Source: Sphingomonas sp. S2M10 (GTDB taxonomy: Bacteria > Pseudomonadota > Alphaproteobacteria > Sphingomonadales > Sphingomonadaceae). From it: a stretch of 64,000 nt of DNA. The stretch covers positions 62,001-126,000 of the forward strand of contig NZ_JAAILI010000056.1 of the NCBI RefSeq assembly GCF_012650175.1. Reading direction: 5' to 3'. Position numbers and translations under genes: made by a program. The notes under the pieces are model-generated. The model saw nothing but the letters and a program-made list of their open reading frames with translations, was not told where the DNA came from and did no database searches. This document shows positions 49,793 through 59,076 of this stretch, piece by piece; position 1 is the first letter of the stretch; each line of letters starts with the position of its first letter.

Positions 49793-51226
49793 TCAGCCTG
49801 CGAGCAGATCGCCCAGCTGGCCGGCCTGGATCGCAGCGAACGCCGCAGCCAGCGCCTCGCGATATCGCGCATCCTCCGCCACGCGCGCCGGGAAGACCTG
49901 CCGCAGCGCCAGCACCGCCTCTACCGATGCCGCGTCCGTAGCAGCCGCAGCGAGCACTTCCGCCAGCGGATCGGTGATCGTCTCGCCTGCCTTGGCCTTG
50001 GCGCCCAGGAATGCGATCCACGCGGCCACTGGCACCGCCAGCCGTTCCACGGAGCGCCCGGCATCCAGCGCCGCTGCCGTCGTATCCAGCAACCGATACG
50101 GCAGCTTCTGCGACCCGTCCCAGGCGATCTGCGCCAGCAGATGCCGTATCGCCGGGTTGCGGAAGCGATCGAGCACCGCATCGACATAGCTGCCCACGTC
50201 CAGCCCATCGACCGGCCCCAGCGACGCCGCGATATCCTGATGCGCCAGCCGCGTCACGAAGCCGCCCAGCGCCCCGTCCGACATTGCCTCGAACACCGTC
50301 TCATGGCCCAGCAGCAGGCCGATATAGGCGAGGCTCGAATGGCTGCCGTTGAGGATGCGCAGCTTGGCCTGCTCATAGCCGCGCACGTCATTGGTCAGCG
50401 TGACGCCCGCCGCGGCAAGGTCCAGACCATCGGCCATGTCGAAGCGCTGCAGCACCCATTGGGTGAAGGATTCGCGCTGCACCGCCGCGTGGTCCTCGAC
50501 GCCGAGATCGCCCGCGACTTTGGCGAGGAAAGCGGTGTCGCTGGCGGGCGTGATCGAATCGACCATTGAGTCCGGGAATGCCACCTCCGCCGCGATCCAG
50601 TCGGCAAGGTCCCCATCCCATTCGCGCGCGAGTGCCACGCACGCGGCGCGGAGCTTGCCGCCATTGCCGGTCATGTTGTCGCAGCAGAGCATCGCGAAGG
50701 GCGGCACGCCCGCCGTGCGGCGATCGGCGAGCCCGGTGACGACCCAGCCGATCACGCTCGCCGGCTCTTCGGGACGGGTGCGATCGTGAACGATGTCAGG
50801 ATGATTCATGTCGAGCGTGCCGTCGCCGCCCAGGCAATAGCCCTTCTCGGTCACGGTGCTGGTGGCGATCCGCACCTCGGGGCTGGCGAGCAGTGCGCGG
50901 AGGCGAGCGCCTTCGCCGGGGCCGATCGCATCCGAATGCGCCGCGATGATCCGCGTCGAGGGCTCGCGGTCGATCACCGCCAGTGTGTAGAGCCCATCCT
51001 GCGCCTTGAGCGCATCGGTGGTGGTGCCGCTGCGCAGCGACACCGCGGCGATGCCCCAGCGCGGATCGCTGTCCAGCACCTTGTCGATGAACGCCGCCTG
51101 GTGGGCGCGGTGGAAGGCGCCGGGCCCGAAATGGACGATACCGGTGCGGATCACGGCCGGGTCATGGCCGGGGCGGAGGGTGCCGGCGGGGAGCCTGGCG
51201 AGCGAAGCGCGCGAAAGCATGGTCAT
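49793..51226 (-). CDS. Mannitol dehydrogenase-family protein (fructuronate reductase-like)
   Basis: The 477-residue NAD(P)-dependent dehydrogenase has an N-terminal Rossmann region (IVHFGPGAFHRAHQA), STVTEKGYC, and the catalytic signature KLRILNGSHSSLAYIG with Lys, Asn and His. This long-chain family covers mannitol 2-dehydrogenase, fructuronate reductase (UxuB) and arabinitol dehydrogenase; the motifs alone do not choose between them. The ATG giving MTMLSRAS was selected over a TTG 36 bases upstream. No hexuronate pathway genes adjoin it. Confidence 0.87.
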   Translation of the reverse strand: MTMLSRASLARLPAGTLRPGHDPAVIRTGIVHFGPGAFHRAHQAAFIDKVLDSDPRWGIAAVSLRSGTTTDALKAQDGLYTLAVIDREPSTRIIAAHSDAIGPGEGARLRALLASPEVRIATSTVTEKGYCLGGDGTLDMNHPDIVHDRTRPEEPASVIGWVVTGLADRRTAGVPPFAMLCCDNMTGNGGKLRAACVALAREWDGDLADWIAAEVAFPDSMVDSITPASDTAFLAKVAGDLGVEDHAAVQRESFTQWVLQRFDMADGLDLAAAGVTLTNDVRGYEQAKLRILNGSHSSLAYIGLLLGHETVFEAMSDGALGGFVTRLAHQDIAASLGPVDGLDVGSYVDAVLDRFRNPAIRHLLAQIAWDGSQKLPYRLLDTTAAALDAGRSVERLAVPVAAWIAFLGAKAKAGETITDPLAEVLAAAATDAASVEAVLALRQVFPARVAEDARYREALAAAFAAIQAGQLGDLLAG

Positions 51227-51258
51227 ATGGTCAGGCCAATCAGACCCGACGGGTAAAG

Positions 51259-52260
51259 TCAATCGCGCGCGGACCCAAGGGACGACGGCAGCAAAGGCCG
51301 GGTGAAATCCGGCCGGCGCTCGCGAACGCCGCGCGGCATGAAGAACCGCACCTGCCGATTGGGGAAGTCGATCTCCACCCGGCGGAAGCTCCGCAACGCA
51401 TCCATGCCGAGCATGAGTGCGGGCCGGCGCGTCAGGCCGAAGCGCTTGAATGGCTCCGCCTCGGCAAAGGCGACCGGCAAGGTCTCGAACGCCACGTTGC
51501 TCACGCGCATCGAGGGGACCTGGCCATATTGCGCCTGGGTCTTGCCGCCGTCGACGCTGGTCAGTTCGATCACCTGCAGCAGGCCGACATTGCGGCCCAC
51601 CTTCCGGCGCAGTGCCTCGTTACCCATCGTCACCTGCGAGCCGGTGTCGAGCACAACCTGCACCCGCGTGTTCGCATAATAGGCATCGGTGACGATCAGC
51701 TGGCCGAACTTGTCCTTGGCGGACACGACGATCTCGTCGGGATCGTGCTTCGCGTTGCGCTTGCGCTTCACACTTGGGCGCACTGCCATCGTGCCGGTGT
51801 CGAAATCTATCGTCACCTGATGATCGCGCAGCGTATCGATCCCGAGCAGGCCCGCAGCACCGATATTCGCCGCTTCAAAGGCGGGGGCGACGATAGCGTG
51901 CGACTTCCCAATCGATTCGATCCGGAGATCCGGGACGATCACGGTCGCAACCAGACTTCGGCCGCTCATCGAGGTGACATGCACCGTGCCGCCCGGGGCA
52001 AGCCCCAGACGGCCGGCAAGCTCGCGTGATACGACTGTCCGTTCGGCGCCGGTATCGATGATGAAGTTGTACGGGCCCTGCTGCGTTATCGCGACGGGTA
52101 CGGTCAGCCGGGCGCTCGTCTCGCCAAGCGCGAGCTGGATCGCATCCGGCTCGCCGACGGGTGCCCTCGCCACTGGATCGGTCGATACCGTCAGGGATCC
52201 GCCCGTCAGCAGGCCGAGCGGCAGGGCCCACAAGACCAGCGAGGACGAGACTCCGAACAT
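51259..52260 (-). CDS. Exported tandem retropepsin-like aspartic protease
   Basis: The 333-residue protein has a signal peptide or anchor (MFGVSSSLVLWALPLGLL) and two retropepsin-like halves. The first has active-site FIIDTGAERTVVS and closes with LLGIDTLRDHQVTIDF; the second has VVLDTGSQVTMGN and closes with MLGMDALRSFRRVEIDF. Each half keeps the Asp-Thr-Gly core and the hydrophobic-Gly flap-side motif, so a single chain could form a complete two-Asp active site. It should act in the periplasm. The substrate is unknown. It precedes the dehydrogenase gene by 32 bases. Confidence 0.8.
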   Translation of the reverse strand: MFGVSSSLVLWALPLGLLTGGSLTVSTDPVARAPVGEPDAIQLALGETSARLTVPVAITQQGPYNFIIDTGAERTVVSRELAGRLGLAPGGTVHVTSMSGRSLVATVIVPDLRIESIGKSHAIVAPAFEAANIGAAGLLGIDTLRDHQVTIDFDTGTMAVRPSVKRKRNAKHDPDEIVVSAKDKFGQLIVTDAYYANTRVQVVLDTGSQVTMGNEALRRKVGRNVGLLQVIELTSVDGGKTQAQYGQVPSMRVSNVAFETLPVAFAEAEPFKRFGLTRRPALMLGMDALRSFRRVEIDFPNRQVRFFMPRGVRERRPDFTRPLLPSSLGSARD

Positions 52261-52313
52261 GCAGGGAAAATACGCCTGTCCATGTTGCGCAGCAATCCCG
52301 CAAAAGAACAGGG

Positions 52314-54749
52314 TCAGTCGAGCCGCATCGCCTCGGCCGCGATCGCCTCCGCTTCTTCGAGCAGCGCATCTTCGGTCGTGCCCTGCGCCACCGATTCGCG
52401 ACCGATCATGATCAGCACCGGGACCGCCAGCGGGCTTACCCGATCCAGATCGATATGCAGCATCCGATCGCCGGCCTCGTCGAGCAGCCGGGCCAGGCGG
52501 CCGACATCGGTCATCTTGGCGCGCGCGTCTTCCCATGCGGCGCGGAGCAGCAGATGGTCGGGCTCATATTTGCGGAGCACATCGTAGATAAGGTCGGTGG
52601 AGAAGGTGACCTGCCGCCCGGTCTTCTTCTTGCCGGGATGCTGGCGCTCGACCAAGCCGCCGATGATCGCCACCTCGCGAAAGGCGCGCTTGAGCAAGGC
52701 CGAGCCCTGCACCCAGTCGACGAACTCATGCTCCAGGATGTCGGGCGAGAAGAGCGGGCGCGGATCGAGGATCTTCTCCAGCCCGTACACCGCCAGCGCA
52801 TAATCGTTGGCGACGAAGCCCAGCGGCTTGAGCCCCATCGCCTCCATCCGCCGGGTGACCAGCATGCCGAGCGACTGGTGCGCGTTCCAGCCCTCGAAGC
52901 TGTAGATCACGAGGTGATGGCGGCCTTCATGCGGGAAGGTTTCGACCAGCAGCTGGCCCGGGGCGGGGAGAGTCGAGCGGCGGTCCTGCGTTTCCAGCCA
53001 TTCGCGCACGTCCGCGGGGAAGCGCGCCCATTCGCCGCGATCGAACAGGAAGGTGCGCACACGGGTCGCGAGGTTGGCGGTGATCGCCAGCCGCGCACCC
53101 ATATAGCTGGGTACGCGGGCCTGCTTTGCGGTGGCGCGGACGATCAGATCGGTCGCCTTCACCCGCTCCACTTCCAGCGCGAGGCCGCCGAAGAAGAAGG
53201 TATCCCCCGGCGAGAGCGAGGCGGCGAACCCCTCCTCCACCTTGCCCAGCCGCTTGCCGTTCTTGAACCGCACCTCGAGCATCGGCGATTCGACGATGAT
53301 CCCCGCATTCAACCGATGCTGCGCAATGAAGTTGGGCTGAGTTACCCGCCAGACGCCATCCTTTCCCTGCGTCAGACGCTTGAACTTGTCATAGGCGCGC
53401 AAGCTGTAGCCGCCATCGGCGATGAAGTGGAGGACGCGATCGAACACCTCCTCGGTAAGTGCGGAGTAGGGCAATGCTGCACGCACTTCCTGCAGCATGT
53501 CTGCGGCCTGGAAGGGTGCCGCGCAGGCGCAGCCCATGATGTGCTGCGCCAGCACGTCGAGCGCGCCAGAGCGGAAGAGGTCCGGATCGAGCTCGCCCGC
53601 CTCGACCGCATCCAGCGCCGCGCGCGCCTCCAGATATTCGAAGCGATTGCCCGGGATCAGCACGGCCTCGCTGGCCTCGTCGAGCCGGTGATTGGCGCGG
53701 CCGATCCGCTGGAGCAGCCGCGACGAGCCCTTGGGTGCGCCCATCTGGATCACGCAATCGACATCGCCCCAGTCGACCCCGAGGTCGAGGCTGGCCGTGG
53801 CGACCAGCGCGCGGAGCCGCCCGTCCGCCATCGCCTGCTCGGCCTTTTGCCGCGCTTCCAGGCTGAGGCTGCCATGGTGGACGCCGATCGGCAGCTTGAG
53901 ATCGTTGACCTTCCACAGCTGCTGGAAGACGAGTTCGGCGAGGCCGCGCGTGTTGCAGAAGACGATGGTTGTCTTGTGCGTCTCGATCTCCGCCATCACC
54001 TGCGGAATGGCATAGATCCCCGAATGCCCGGCCCAGGGCACGCGCCCCTCAGGCAGCAGGATCGCGATGTCGGGATCGGCCCCCTTCTCGCCCTGCACCA
54101 GCGTCACCGCATCGATGTCGCCATAGGGCGCGAGCCAGGCGCGATAGCCGTCCGGATCGGCGACGGTGGCGGAGAGCCCGACGCGGCGGAAGCCCGGCGC
54201 CAGCCGCTCCAGCCGGGCAAGCGCCAGCGCCAGCAGGTCGCCGCGCTTGCCGGTGGCGAAGGCGTGGATCTCGTCGATCACCACCGTCTTCAGCCCGGAG
54301 AACATCGTCAGGCTGTCCTCATAGGAGAGCAGCAGGCTGAGCGATTCGGGCGTGGTCATCAGCACCTGCGGGGGCCTGGCGCGCTGGCGGACCTTCTTCT
54401 CGTGGGGCGTGTCGCCGGTACGCGTCTCGACGCGGATCGGCAGGCCCATCTGCTCGATCGGGGTGAGGAGGTTGCGCCGCACGTCCACCGCCAGCGCCTT
54501 GAGCGGCGAGATATAGAGCGTCTGCAGCCCCTCGGCCGGCGCCTCGATCAGTTCGGCCAGCGTCGGCAGGAAACCCGACAGCGTCTTGCCCGCACCCGTA
54601 GGTGCGACGAGCAGCGCATGCCGCCCCGCCCGCGCGGCGGCGAGCATGTCCCACTGGTGCCGCCGCGGCGCCCATCCGCGCGCGGTGAACCAGTCGGCCA
54701 GAGGTGCGGGGAGATCGGCGGGCACGAATGCTATGTAGGAAGCGGACAA
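52314..54749 (-). CDS. Lhr-like (ligase-associated type) DEXH-box helicase
   Basis: The 811-residue superfamily 2 helicase has motif I APTGAGKTLSGFLP, Ia ISPLKALAVD, II VIDEIHAF, III VGLSATV, V ATASLDLGVDWGD and VI QRIGRANHRLDE. A winged-helix and Lhr-core region follows. It belongs with the 'ligase-associated' DNA-damage helicases, but no DNA ligase or exonuclease partner is adjacent. The first codon is TTG; a GTG at 54725 (before PADLPAPLADWF) is an alternative, and neither has a strong ribosome site. It lies next to recF on the same strand. Confidence 0.9.
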   Translation of the reverse strand: MSASYIAFVPADLPAPLADWFTARGWAPRRHQWDMLAAARAGRHALLVAPTGAGKTLSGFLPTLAELIEAPAEGLQTLYISPLKALAVDVRRNLLTPIEQMGLPIRVETRTGDTPHEKKVRQRARPPQVLMTTPESLSLLLSYEDSLTMFSGLKTVVIDEIHAFATGKRGDLLALALARLERLAPGFRRVGLSATVADPDGYRAWLAPYGDIDAVTLVQGEKGADPDIAILLPEGRVPWAGHSGIYAIPQVMAEIETHKTTIVFCNTRGLAELVFQQLWKVNDLKLPIGVHHGSLSLEARQKAEQAMADGRLRALVATASLDLGVDWGDVDCVIQMGAPKGSSRLLQRIGRANHRLDEASEAVLIPGNRFEYLEARAALDAVEAGELDPDLFRSGALDVLAQHIMGCACAAPFQAADMLQEVRAALPYSALTEEVFDRVLHFIADGGYSLRAYDKFKRLTQGKDGVWRVTQPNFIAQHRLNAGIIVESPMLEVRFKNGKRLGKVEEGFAASLSPGDTFFFGGLALEVERVKATDLIVRATAKQARVPSYMGARLAITANLATRVRTFLFDRGEWARFPADVREWLETQDRRSTLPAPGQLLVETFPHEGRHHLVIYSFEGWNAHQSLGMLVTRRMEAMGLKPLGFVANDYALAVYGLEKILDPRPLFSPDILEHEFVDWVQGSALLKRAFREVAIIGGLVERQHPGKKKTGRQVTFSTDLIYDVLRKYEPDHLLLRAAWEDARAKMTDVGRLARLLDEAGDRMLHIDLDRVSPLAVPVLIMIGRESVAQGTTEDALLEEAEAIAAEAMRLD

Positions 54750-54771
54750 GCGTCTGGGGAGGCGCCGCGAA

Positions 54772-55839
54772 TCACGCGAGCTCCACCCCGCCCTCGGCCA
54801 CCCGGTAGCGCGTGGCGGTGGCGGGGACGGCTTCGAACAGCGCAGGCTCGGTGCCGGTCATCCACACCTGCCCGCGCCCGGCCAGCCGCTCGAACAGCGC
54901 GGCGCGGCGACCCGGATCGAGATGGGCTGCAACCTCGTCCAGCAGCAGGATCGGCGGCGTGCCGACCCGGTCGGCGACCAGTTCGGCATGGGCCAGCACG
55001 ATGCCGAGCAGCAGCGCCTTCTGCTCGCCGGTCGAGCAGAGATGGGCGGGCTGGGCCTTGTCGAGATGCGTGACCTGCAGATCGGCGCGGTGGGGGCCCG
55101 TGAGCGTGCGCCCGGCCGCGGCATCGCGACGGCGGCCGTCCCGAAGGGCGGCAGCGAGTGCGGGCGCATCCCCCCGCCACCCTTCCAGCGCCAGCCCGGC
55201 ACGCGCAAACGGGCCCGGTAGCTGGTCGGCCAGACGCGCGCCCAACGCCGCCACTGCATCGCGTCGCGCCGCGTCCATCGCCGCGCCATGCTCGGCCATC
55301 CGGGCTTCCAATGCCTCCAGCCAGGCGGGGTCGGGCGGGAGTTCGTCGGCGAGCAGCCGGTTACGCTCCCGCATCGCCGCCTCGTACCGCGTCGCCTCGT
55401 GCGCGTGGCGAGGGTTGAGCGCCAGCGTCAGCCGGTCGAGGAAACGGCGGCGGTCGCCGGGCGCCTCGAGGAACAGCCGGTCCATCGCTGGGGTCAGCCA
55501 CAGCACCACCAGCCACTGTGCGAGGCTGGTCGCCGCGGCGGTCGCGCCGTTGACGCGGACGATGCGGCGTTCGGGGGCCTCGACGCGGGTGCCGGTGCCG
55601 ATCTCCGCCGCGTCGAGCGTCGCGGCGATGCCGAAGCCCCCCGCCCCGCCCTGCCGCGCCATCTCGCTCAACGGCGCGCTGCGGAGGCCCCGGCCGGGGG
55701 CAAGCAGCGACACCGCCTCGAGAATATTGGTCTTGCCCGCACCGTTCTCGCCGCTCAGCACGACGAAGTCCGCGCCGGGCGTCAGCAGGGCATCCTCGTG
55801 ATTGCGGAAGTCGGTGAGCAGGAGACGCTTGACGGCCAT
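54772..55839 (-). CDS. recF: DNA replication/repair protein RecF
   Basis: The 355-residue SMC-like ATPase has Walker [16 protein letters not shown] near residue 30, a signature region containing [16 protein letters not shown], and Walker [15 protein letters not shown]. It loads RecA at gaps during recombinational repair. It starts at [14 protein letters not shown], the normal RecF N-terminus. It is separated from dnaN by a lipoprotein gene and coq4, unlike the dnaN-recF order of many bacteria, and has a short 22-base gap to the helicase gene downstream. Confidence 0.95.
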   Translation of the reverse strand: MAVKRLLLTDFRNHEDALLTPGADFVVLSGENGAGKTNILEAVSLLAPGRGLRSAPLSEMARQGGAGGFGIAATLDAAEIGTGTRVEAPERRIVRVNGATAAATSLAQWLVVLWLTPAMDRLFLEAPGDRRRFLDRLTLALNPRHAHEATRYEAAMRERNRLLADELPPDPAWLEALEARMAEHGAAMDAARRDAVAALGARLADQLPGPFARAGLALEGWRGDAPALAAALRDGRRRDAAAGRTLTGPHRADLQVTHLDKAQPAHLCSTGEQKALLLGIVLAHAELVADRVGTPPILLLDEVAAHLDPGRRAALFERLAGRGQVWMTGTEPALFEAVPATATRYRVAEGGVELA

Positions 55840-55914
55840 GAAAGGGGCTGTAGCGCAGCACCTTGCCCACGAACACCGCTTGGCCGATAGATCAGGGCGA
55901 AGGGATAGAAACAC

Positions 55915-56706
55915 ATGCTCCGCAAGACTGTTACGATTGCCGCGCTCGCGCTGGTCGCGGCCTGCTCCAAGGCACCCGAGGACGTGACCGCCACCTACGC
56001 CGCCGCCGGCGGCCGGGGCACGATCACCGTCAAGGCTGCCGCCAACGGCGATGCCAAGGTGGAAGCCGGCCCGCAGACGCTGATCCACAAGGGCGGCACC
56101 GATTATGTCGTGATCACCGACGGCACCGACAAGTTCGCCGCCAGCTTCGCCGATTTCGTCGGCGCGACGCAGGATATCGCCAAGGCCAAGGGCATGAAGC
56201 CCCAGCCGCTGCCGCAGGATCCGGACTATGAGGCGGTCCAGGTCGGCGAGGAGAAGGTCGGCGACCAGAAGGGCACGATCTGGAGCGTCCAGCCCAAGGG
56301 CAACCCGCAGGGCGATTCGATCCGCATCGTCGTCAGCGACGACAGCCGCCTGAAGAACATCGCCGCCGCGATCAGCATGCAGACCAAGCTGACCGGCGCG
56401 CGCATGGCGACCGTGTTCACCAGCGTGCCCAAGGCCGAGAAGGTGCTGGAAGACGTGATCGCCAAGGGCGCCGTGCTCCGCCTCGGCGAAGCGCTGACGC
56501 TGCAGAGCGTCAAGCCGGGCGCGATCCCCGCCAGCGAGTTCGCACTGCCCAAGGTTCTGGACCGCGCCGCGCTGCGCAAGCGCATCGAGGATCAGGCCAA
56601 CAAGGCGCTCGAAGCCGCCAAGGCTGCCGGCGACAAGGCCGGTGCGGCGCCCGCGACCGACGCGCCTGCCGCGCCGGCGCCGGAGGCGACTCCGGCCGCG
56701 AAGTAA
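55915..56706 (+). CDS. Hypothetical lipoprotein
   Basis: A 263-residue exported protein with lipobox LVAAC at about residue 17. A beta-rich middle domain is followed by helical sections ([33 protein letters not shown]) and an Ala/Pro-rich tail. I do not recognise a family. It is divergent from recF across about 75 bases and followed by a strong terminator, so it forms its own unit. A ribosome site (AGGGATAG) lies upstream. Confidence 0.7.
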   Translation: MLRKTVTIAALALVAACSKAPEDVTATYAAAGGRGTITVKAAANGDAKVEAGPQTLIHKGGTDYVVITDGTDKFAASFADFVGATQDIAKAKGMKPQPLPQDPDYEAVQVGEEKVGDQKGTIWSVQPKGNPQGDSIRIVVSDDSRLKNIAAAISMQTKLTGARMATVFTSVPKAEKVLEDVIAKGAVLRLGEALTLQSVKPGAIPASEFALPKVLDRAALRKRIEDQANKALEAAKAAGDKAGAAPATDAPAAPAPEATPAAK

Positions 56707-56724
56707 CGGCTGCCGAAACGAAGA

Positions 56725-56758
56725 GGGGCGCCGCGGCCTTTGCCCGGCGCCCCTTTTT
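56725..56758 (+). terminator. Intrinsic terminator after the lipoprotein gene
   Basis: A 9-bp perfect stem (GGGGCGCCG / CGGCGCCCC) is followed directly by TTTTT. It closes the lipoprotein transcript before the convergent coq4 gene. Confidence 0.88.
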
Positions 56759-56784
56759 CTTGCCTGCGACGATCATGCGACCGT

Positions 56785-57549
56785 CTAAAGCGCGCCGATT
56801 CCCGCCGCTGCCAGCCTGGCCTGCGCTACCCGATACCGCCTGGGTTCTTCGATCCCGAGCCGTGCCCGCGCAGCCGCCAGCGGCTCCTCGAGCAGCTTCT
56901 CGTAATCCTCGGCGTGCAGCCAACCGGCACGCTTTCCGCTGCGATACCCTTCCCAGATCGCCTTGACGCAATCGAGCCGCCCCGTCGTGCGGATGCTCTT
57001 CAGCGCGCCGCCGATCGCAATGAAGCCCCAGCCAGTGCCGCCGGTCTGCGCATAGGAGAAGGCGACCAGGCACAATTCGCCGAGATGTTCGTCGGCCTGA
57101 TAGCCGGTCAGCACGTGCCAGAGATCGTGAATGTCGCGCTCCCGGCGGCCCATCCAGGCATAGGGATGCTCCACCTCGATGCCCTGAAAGCCGCCCTCGA
57201 CCATGCTGACCTGGACCAATCCGTCCGCCGAATAGCCGGTCGAATCGAGAAACTCGCGATACGCCGCGCCCAAGGTCCCGGGCGCAAACCCGTCGATCCA
57301 GCTGCGATCGGTGAGGCGCTGCGAGAGCTCCAGCCGGCGATAGGCGAGCCTGCCGCCGCCGGGGACGCTGAGCAGCTTGCGGTAATTGCGCTGGCTGACA
57401 TCACCGTTCAGCGCGCGCATGATCTTGAAGACCTGTTCGGTATCATCGCCATTGGCGAGCAGCTTCCGCAGCGCCGACAGGGCAGTGCCCCATTCGCGCT
57501 TGAGGGGGACGCCCGGGTTGATCAGCGGTTGCGGTGCCTTGGTCGCCAT
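56785..57549 (-). CDS. coq4: Coq4-family ubiquinone biosynthesis protein
   Basis: The 254-residue protein carries the Coq4 signature RERDIHDLWHVLTGYQADEH, with HDxxH and a Glu about 11 residues later (LGE) as metal ligands. Coq4 supports ubiquinone assembly; in eukaryotes it scaffolds the complex and acts on C1 of the ring. In bacteria the role is inferred. The N-terminus (RALNGDVSQRNYRKLL) and C-terminus fit the family. The ATG giving MATKAPQPL was taken. It lies between the lipoprotein gene and dnaN. Confidence 0.88.
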   Translation of the reverse strand: MATKAPQPLINPGVPLKREWGTALSALRKLLANGDDTEQVFKIMRALNGDVSQRNYRKLLSVPGGGRLAYRRLELSQRLTDRSWIDGFAPGTLGAAYREFLDSTGYSADGLVQVSMVEGGFQGIEVEHPYAWMGRRERDIHDLWHVLTGYQADEHLGELCLVAFSYAQTGGTGWGFIAIGGALKSIRTTGRLDCVKAIWEGYRSGKRAGWLHAEDYEKLLEEPLAAARARLGIEEPRRYRVAQARLAAAGIGAL

Positions 57550-57798
57550 GCAGTCCGATCCGTAATACTGACAGGCATGTAAATAGCAGAGCCGCGCGCC
57601 GGTTTCAACGCGGGCATGGATTTGGTTGAGGCGGACGACGAATCCAGGGAGATCCGCCGCCCGACCCCAAGTCCCGTAAGTGCGACCCTCGGGGCTTGGC
57701 CCTGCTTATGGCCGCAAGGCGCCGTCCAACACAGCCGGGGAAAGCGCGGGGGGCGTTGGAAAGCGGCCGTCAACCATCGACAAGCCGCTGTTCGCACA

Positions 57799-57815
57799 AG
57801 AGAAACCCGTGCGGG
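57799..57815 (-). terminator. Possible weak terminator after dnaN
   Basis: Read on the minus strand, CCCG-CA-CGGG right after the dnaN stop is followed by TTTCTCTT. The stem is only four base pairs, so this is tentative. Confidence 0.3.
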
Positions 57816-57816
57816 A

Positions 57817-58929
57817 TCAGACCCGCATCGGCATCAATACGTAAAGCGCGGGCGACGAATCATTCTCGCGGATCAGCGTCGGCGCCGCCGCATCCGCCAG
57901 ATGTACTTCGACGAGATCGCCTTCGATCTGGCCGAGAATGTCCATCAGGTAGCGGCTGTTGAAGCCGATCTCGAAACCCATCGCGGCATATTCGCCGGGG
58001 ACTTCCTCGGCCGCGACGCCGTTCTCGGGGCTGGTCACCGACAGCACGACCTTGTCGCGCTCCAGCGCCATCTTCACCGCGCGGGTCTTCTCGGTCGCGA
58101 TCGTCGAGACGCGGTCTACGCCCTGCATCAGGCTCTTCGGATCGAGCTTCAGCAGCTTGTCGTTCGCGGTCGGGATAACGCGGCTGTAATCGGGGAAGGT
58201 GCCGTCGATCAGCTTGGAGGTGAGGATCGCCTGGCCCAGATCGAAGCGGATCTTCGACGGCGAGAGCGACACGCCCACCGAACCATCGACCTCGTCGAGC
58301 AGCTTGCGCAGCTCGGCCACGCACTTGCGCGGCACGATCACGCCCGGCATCGCGTCCGCCCCGTCCGGGCACGGCACGGTGACGCGCGCCAGCCGGTGGC
58401 CGTCGGTCGCCGCCGCGCGCAGCATGCGGGTGGCGTCGTCGGTCACGTGGAAGAAGATGCCGTTCAGATAATAGCGCGTCTCCTCGGTGGAGATCGCGAA
58501 TCGGGTCTTGTCGATGATCTGCTTGAGCGTCTCGGCCGGCAGCTCGAACGTCGTCGGCAGCTCGCCCTCTGCGATCATCGGGAAATCGTCGCGCGGCAGC
58601 GTGCCGAGCTGGAAGCGGGCGCGGCCGGCGACCACCGTCAGCTTGCCCTCGGCCGCGGTGAGCACCACCTGCGAACCCTCGGGCAGCTTGCGGACGATGT
58701 CGAACAGCGTGTGCGCCGAGACCGTCGTAGCACCCACCTGGTCGACCGCGGCGGGGATCGTCTCGTCGATCTGCAGATCGAGATCGGTCGCCATCAGCCG
58801 GATCGTGCCGCCCAGCTGCGCATCGATCAGCACGTTGGACAGGATCGGAATCGTGTTGCGCCGCTCGACCACGGACTGGACGTGGCTCAAGCCCCTCAAC
58901 AGAGTTGCGCGTTCGATCGTCGCCTTCAT
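57817..58929 (-). CDS. dnaN: DNA polymerase III beta subunit (sliding clamp)
   Basis: The 370-residue clamp starts MKATIERATLLRGLSHVQSV and has the three-domain beta-clamp pattern: RRNTIPILSNVLID, GTLPRDDFPMI, the second-domain ATDGHRLARV and VPRKCVAELRKLL, and the C-terminal NSRYLMDIL and YVLMPMRV. It tethers the replicative polymerase to DNA. Neither dnaA nor an origin is visible nearby; recF lies about 2 kb away on the same strand. Length and ending are standard. Confidence 0.97.
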   Translation of the reverse strand: MKATIERATLLRGLSHVQSVVERRNTIPILSNVLIDAQLGGTIRLMATDLDLQIDETIPAAVDQVGATTVSAHTLFDIVRKLPEGSQVVLTAAEGKLTVVAGRARFQLGTLPRDDFPMIAEGELPTTFELPAETLKQIIDKTRFAISTEETRYYLNGIFFHVTDDATRMLRAAATDGHRLARVTVPCPDGADAMPGVIVPRKCVAELRKLLDEVDGSVGVSLSPSKIRFDLGQAILTSKLIDGTFPDYSRVIPTANDKLLKLDPKSLMQGVDRVSTIATEKTRAVKMALERDKVVLSVTSPENGVAAEEVPGEYAAMGFEIGFNSRYLMDILGQIEGDLVEVHLADAAAPTLIRENDSSPALYVLMPMRV

Positions 58930-59015
58930 GTACCTCAAACCCCCGGGCCGTCGCCCTACTTCCTACCCGGCGCGACCCGGCCGGTGGCAATGCGCCATGA
59001 CGTACCCTTAACGCG

Positions 59016-59050
59016 AAAAAGGGCCGGAGCAAGCCGCTCCGGCCCCCTTT
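59016..59050 (-). terminator. Intrinsic terminator after the outer-membrane protein gene
   Basis: A 10-bp perfect stem (GGGCCGGAGC / GCTCCGGCCC) with a five-base loop lies past the outer-membrane protein stop. On the minus strand it is followed by TTTTT; the opposite side has CCTTTT, so it may work both ways. Confidence 0.85.
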
Positions 59051-59076
59051 TCACCGTCAAAACGGCTTTTCGACGA

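Noticed and set aside
52161..55073. Plus-strand frame opposite the helicase and recF
   Set aside because: No domain, skewed composition, and the opposite strand has full helicase and RecF motifs.
57550..57816. Possible small RNA in the coq4-dnaN gap
   Set aside because: No signal-recognition-particle, 6S or tmRNA consensus and no paired promoter and terminator were found.
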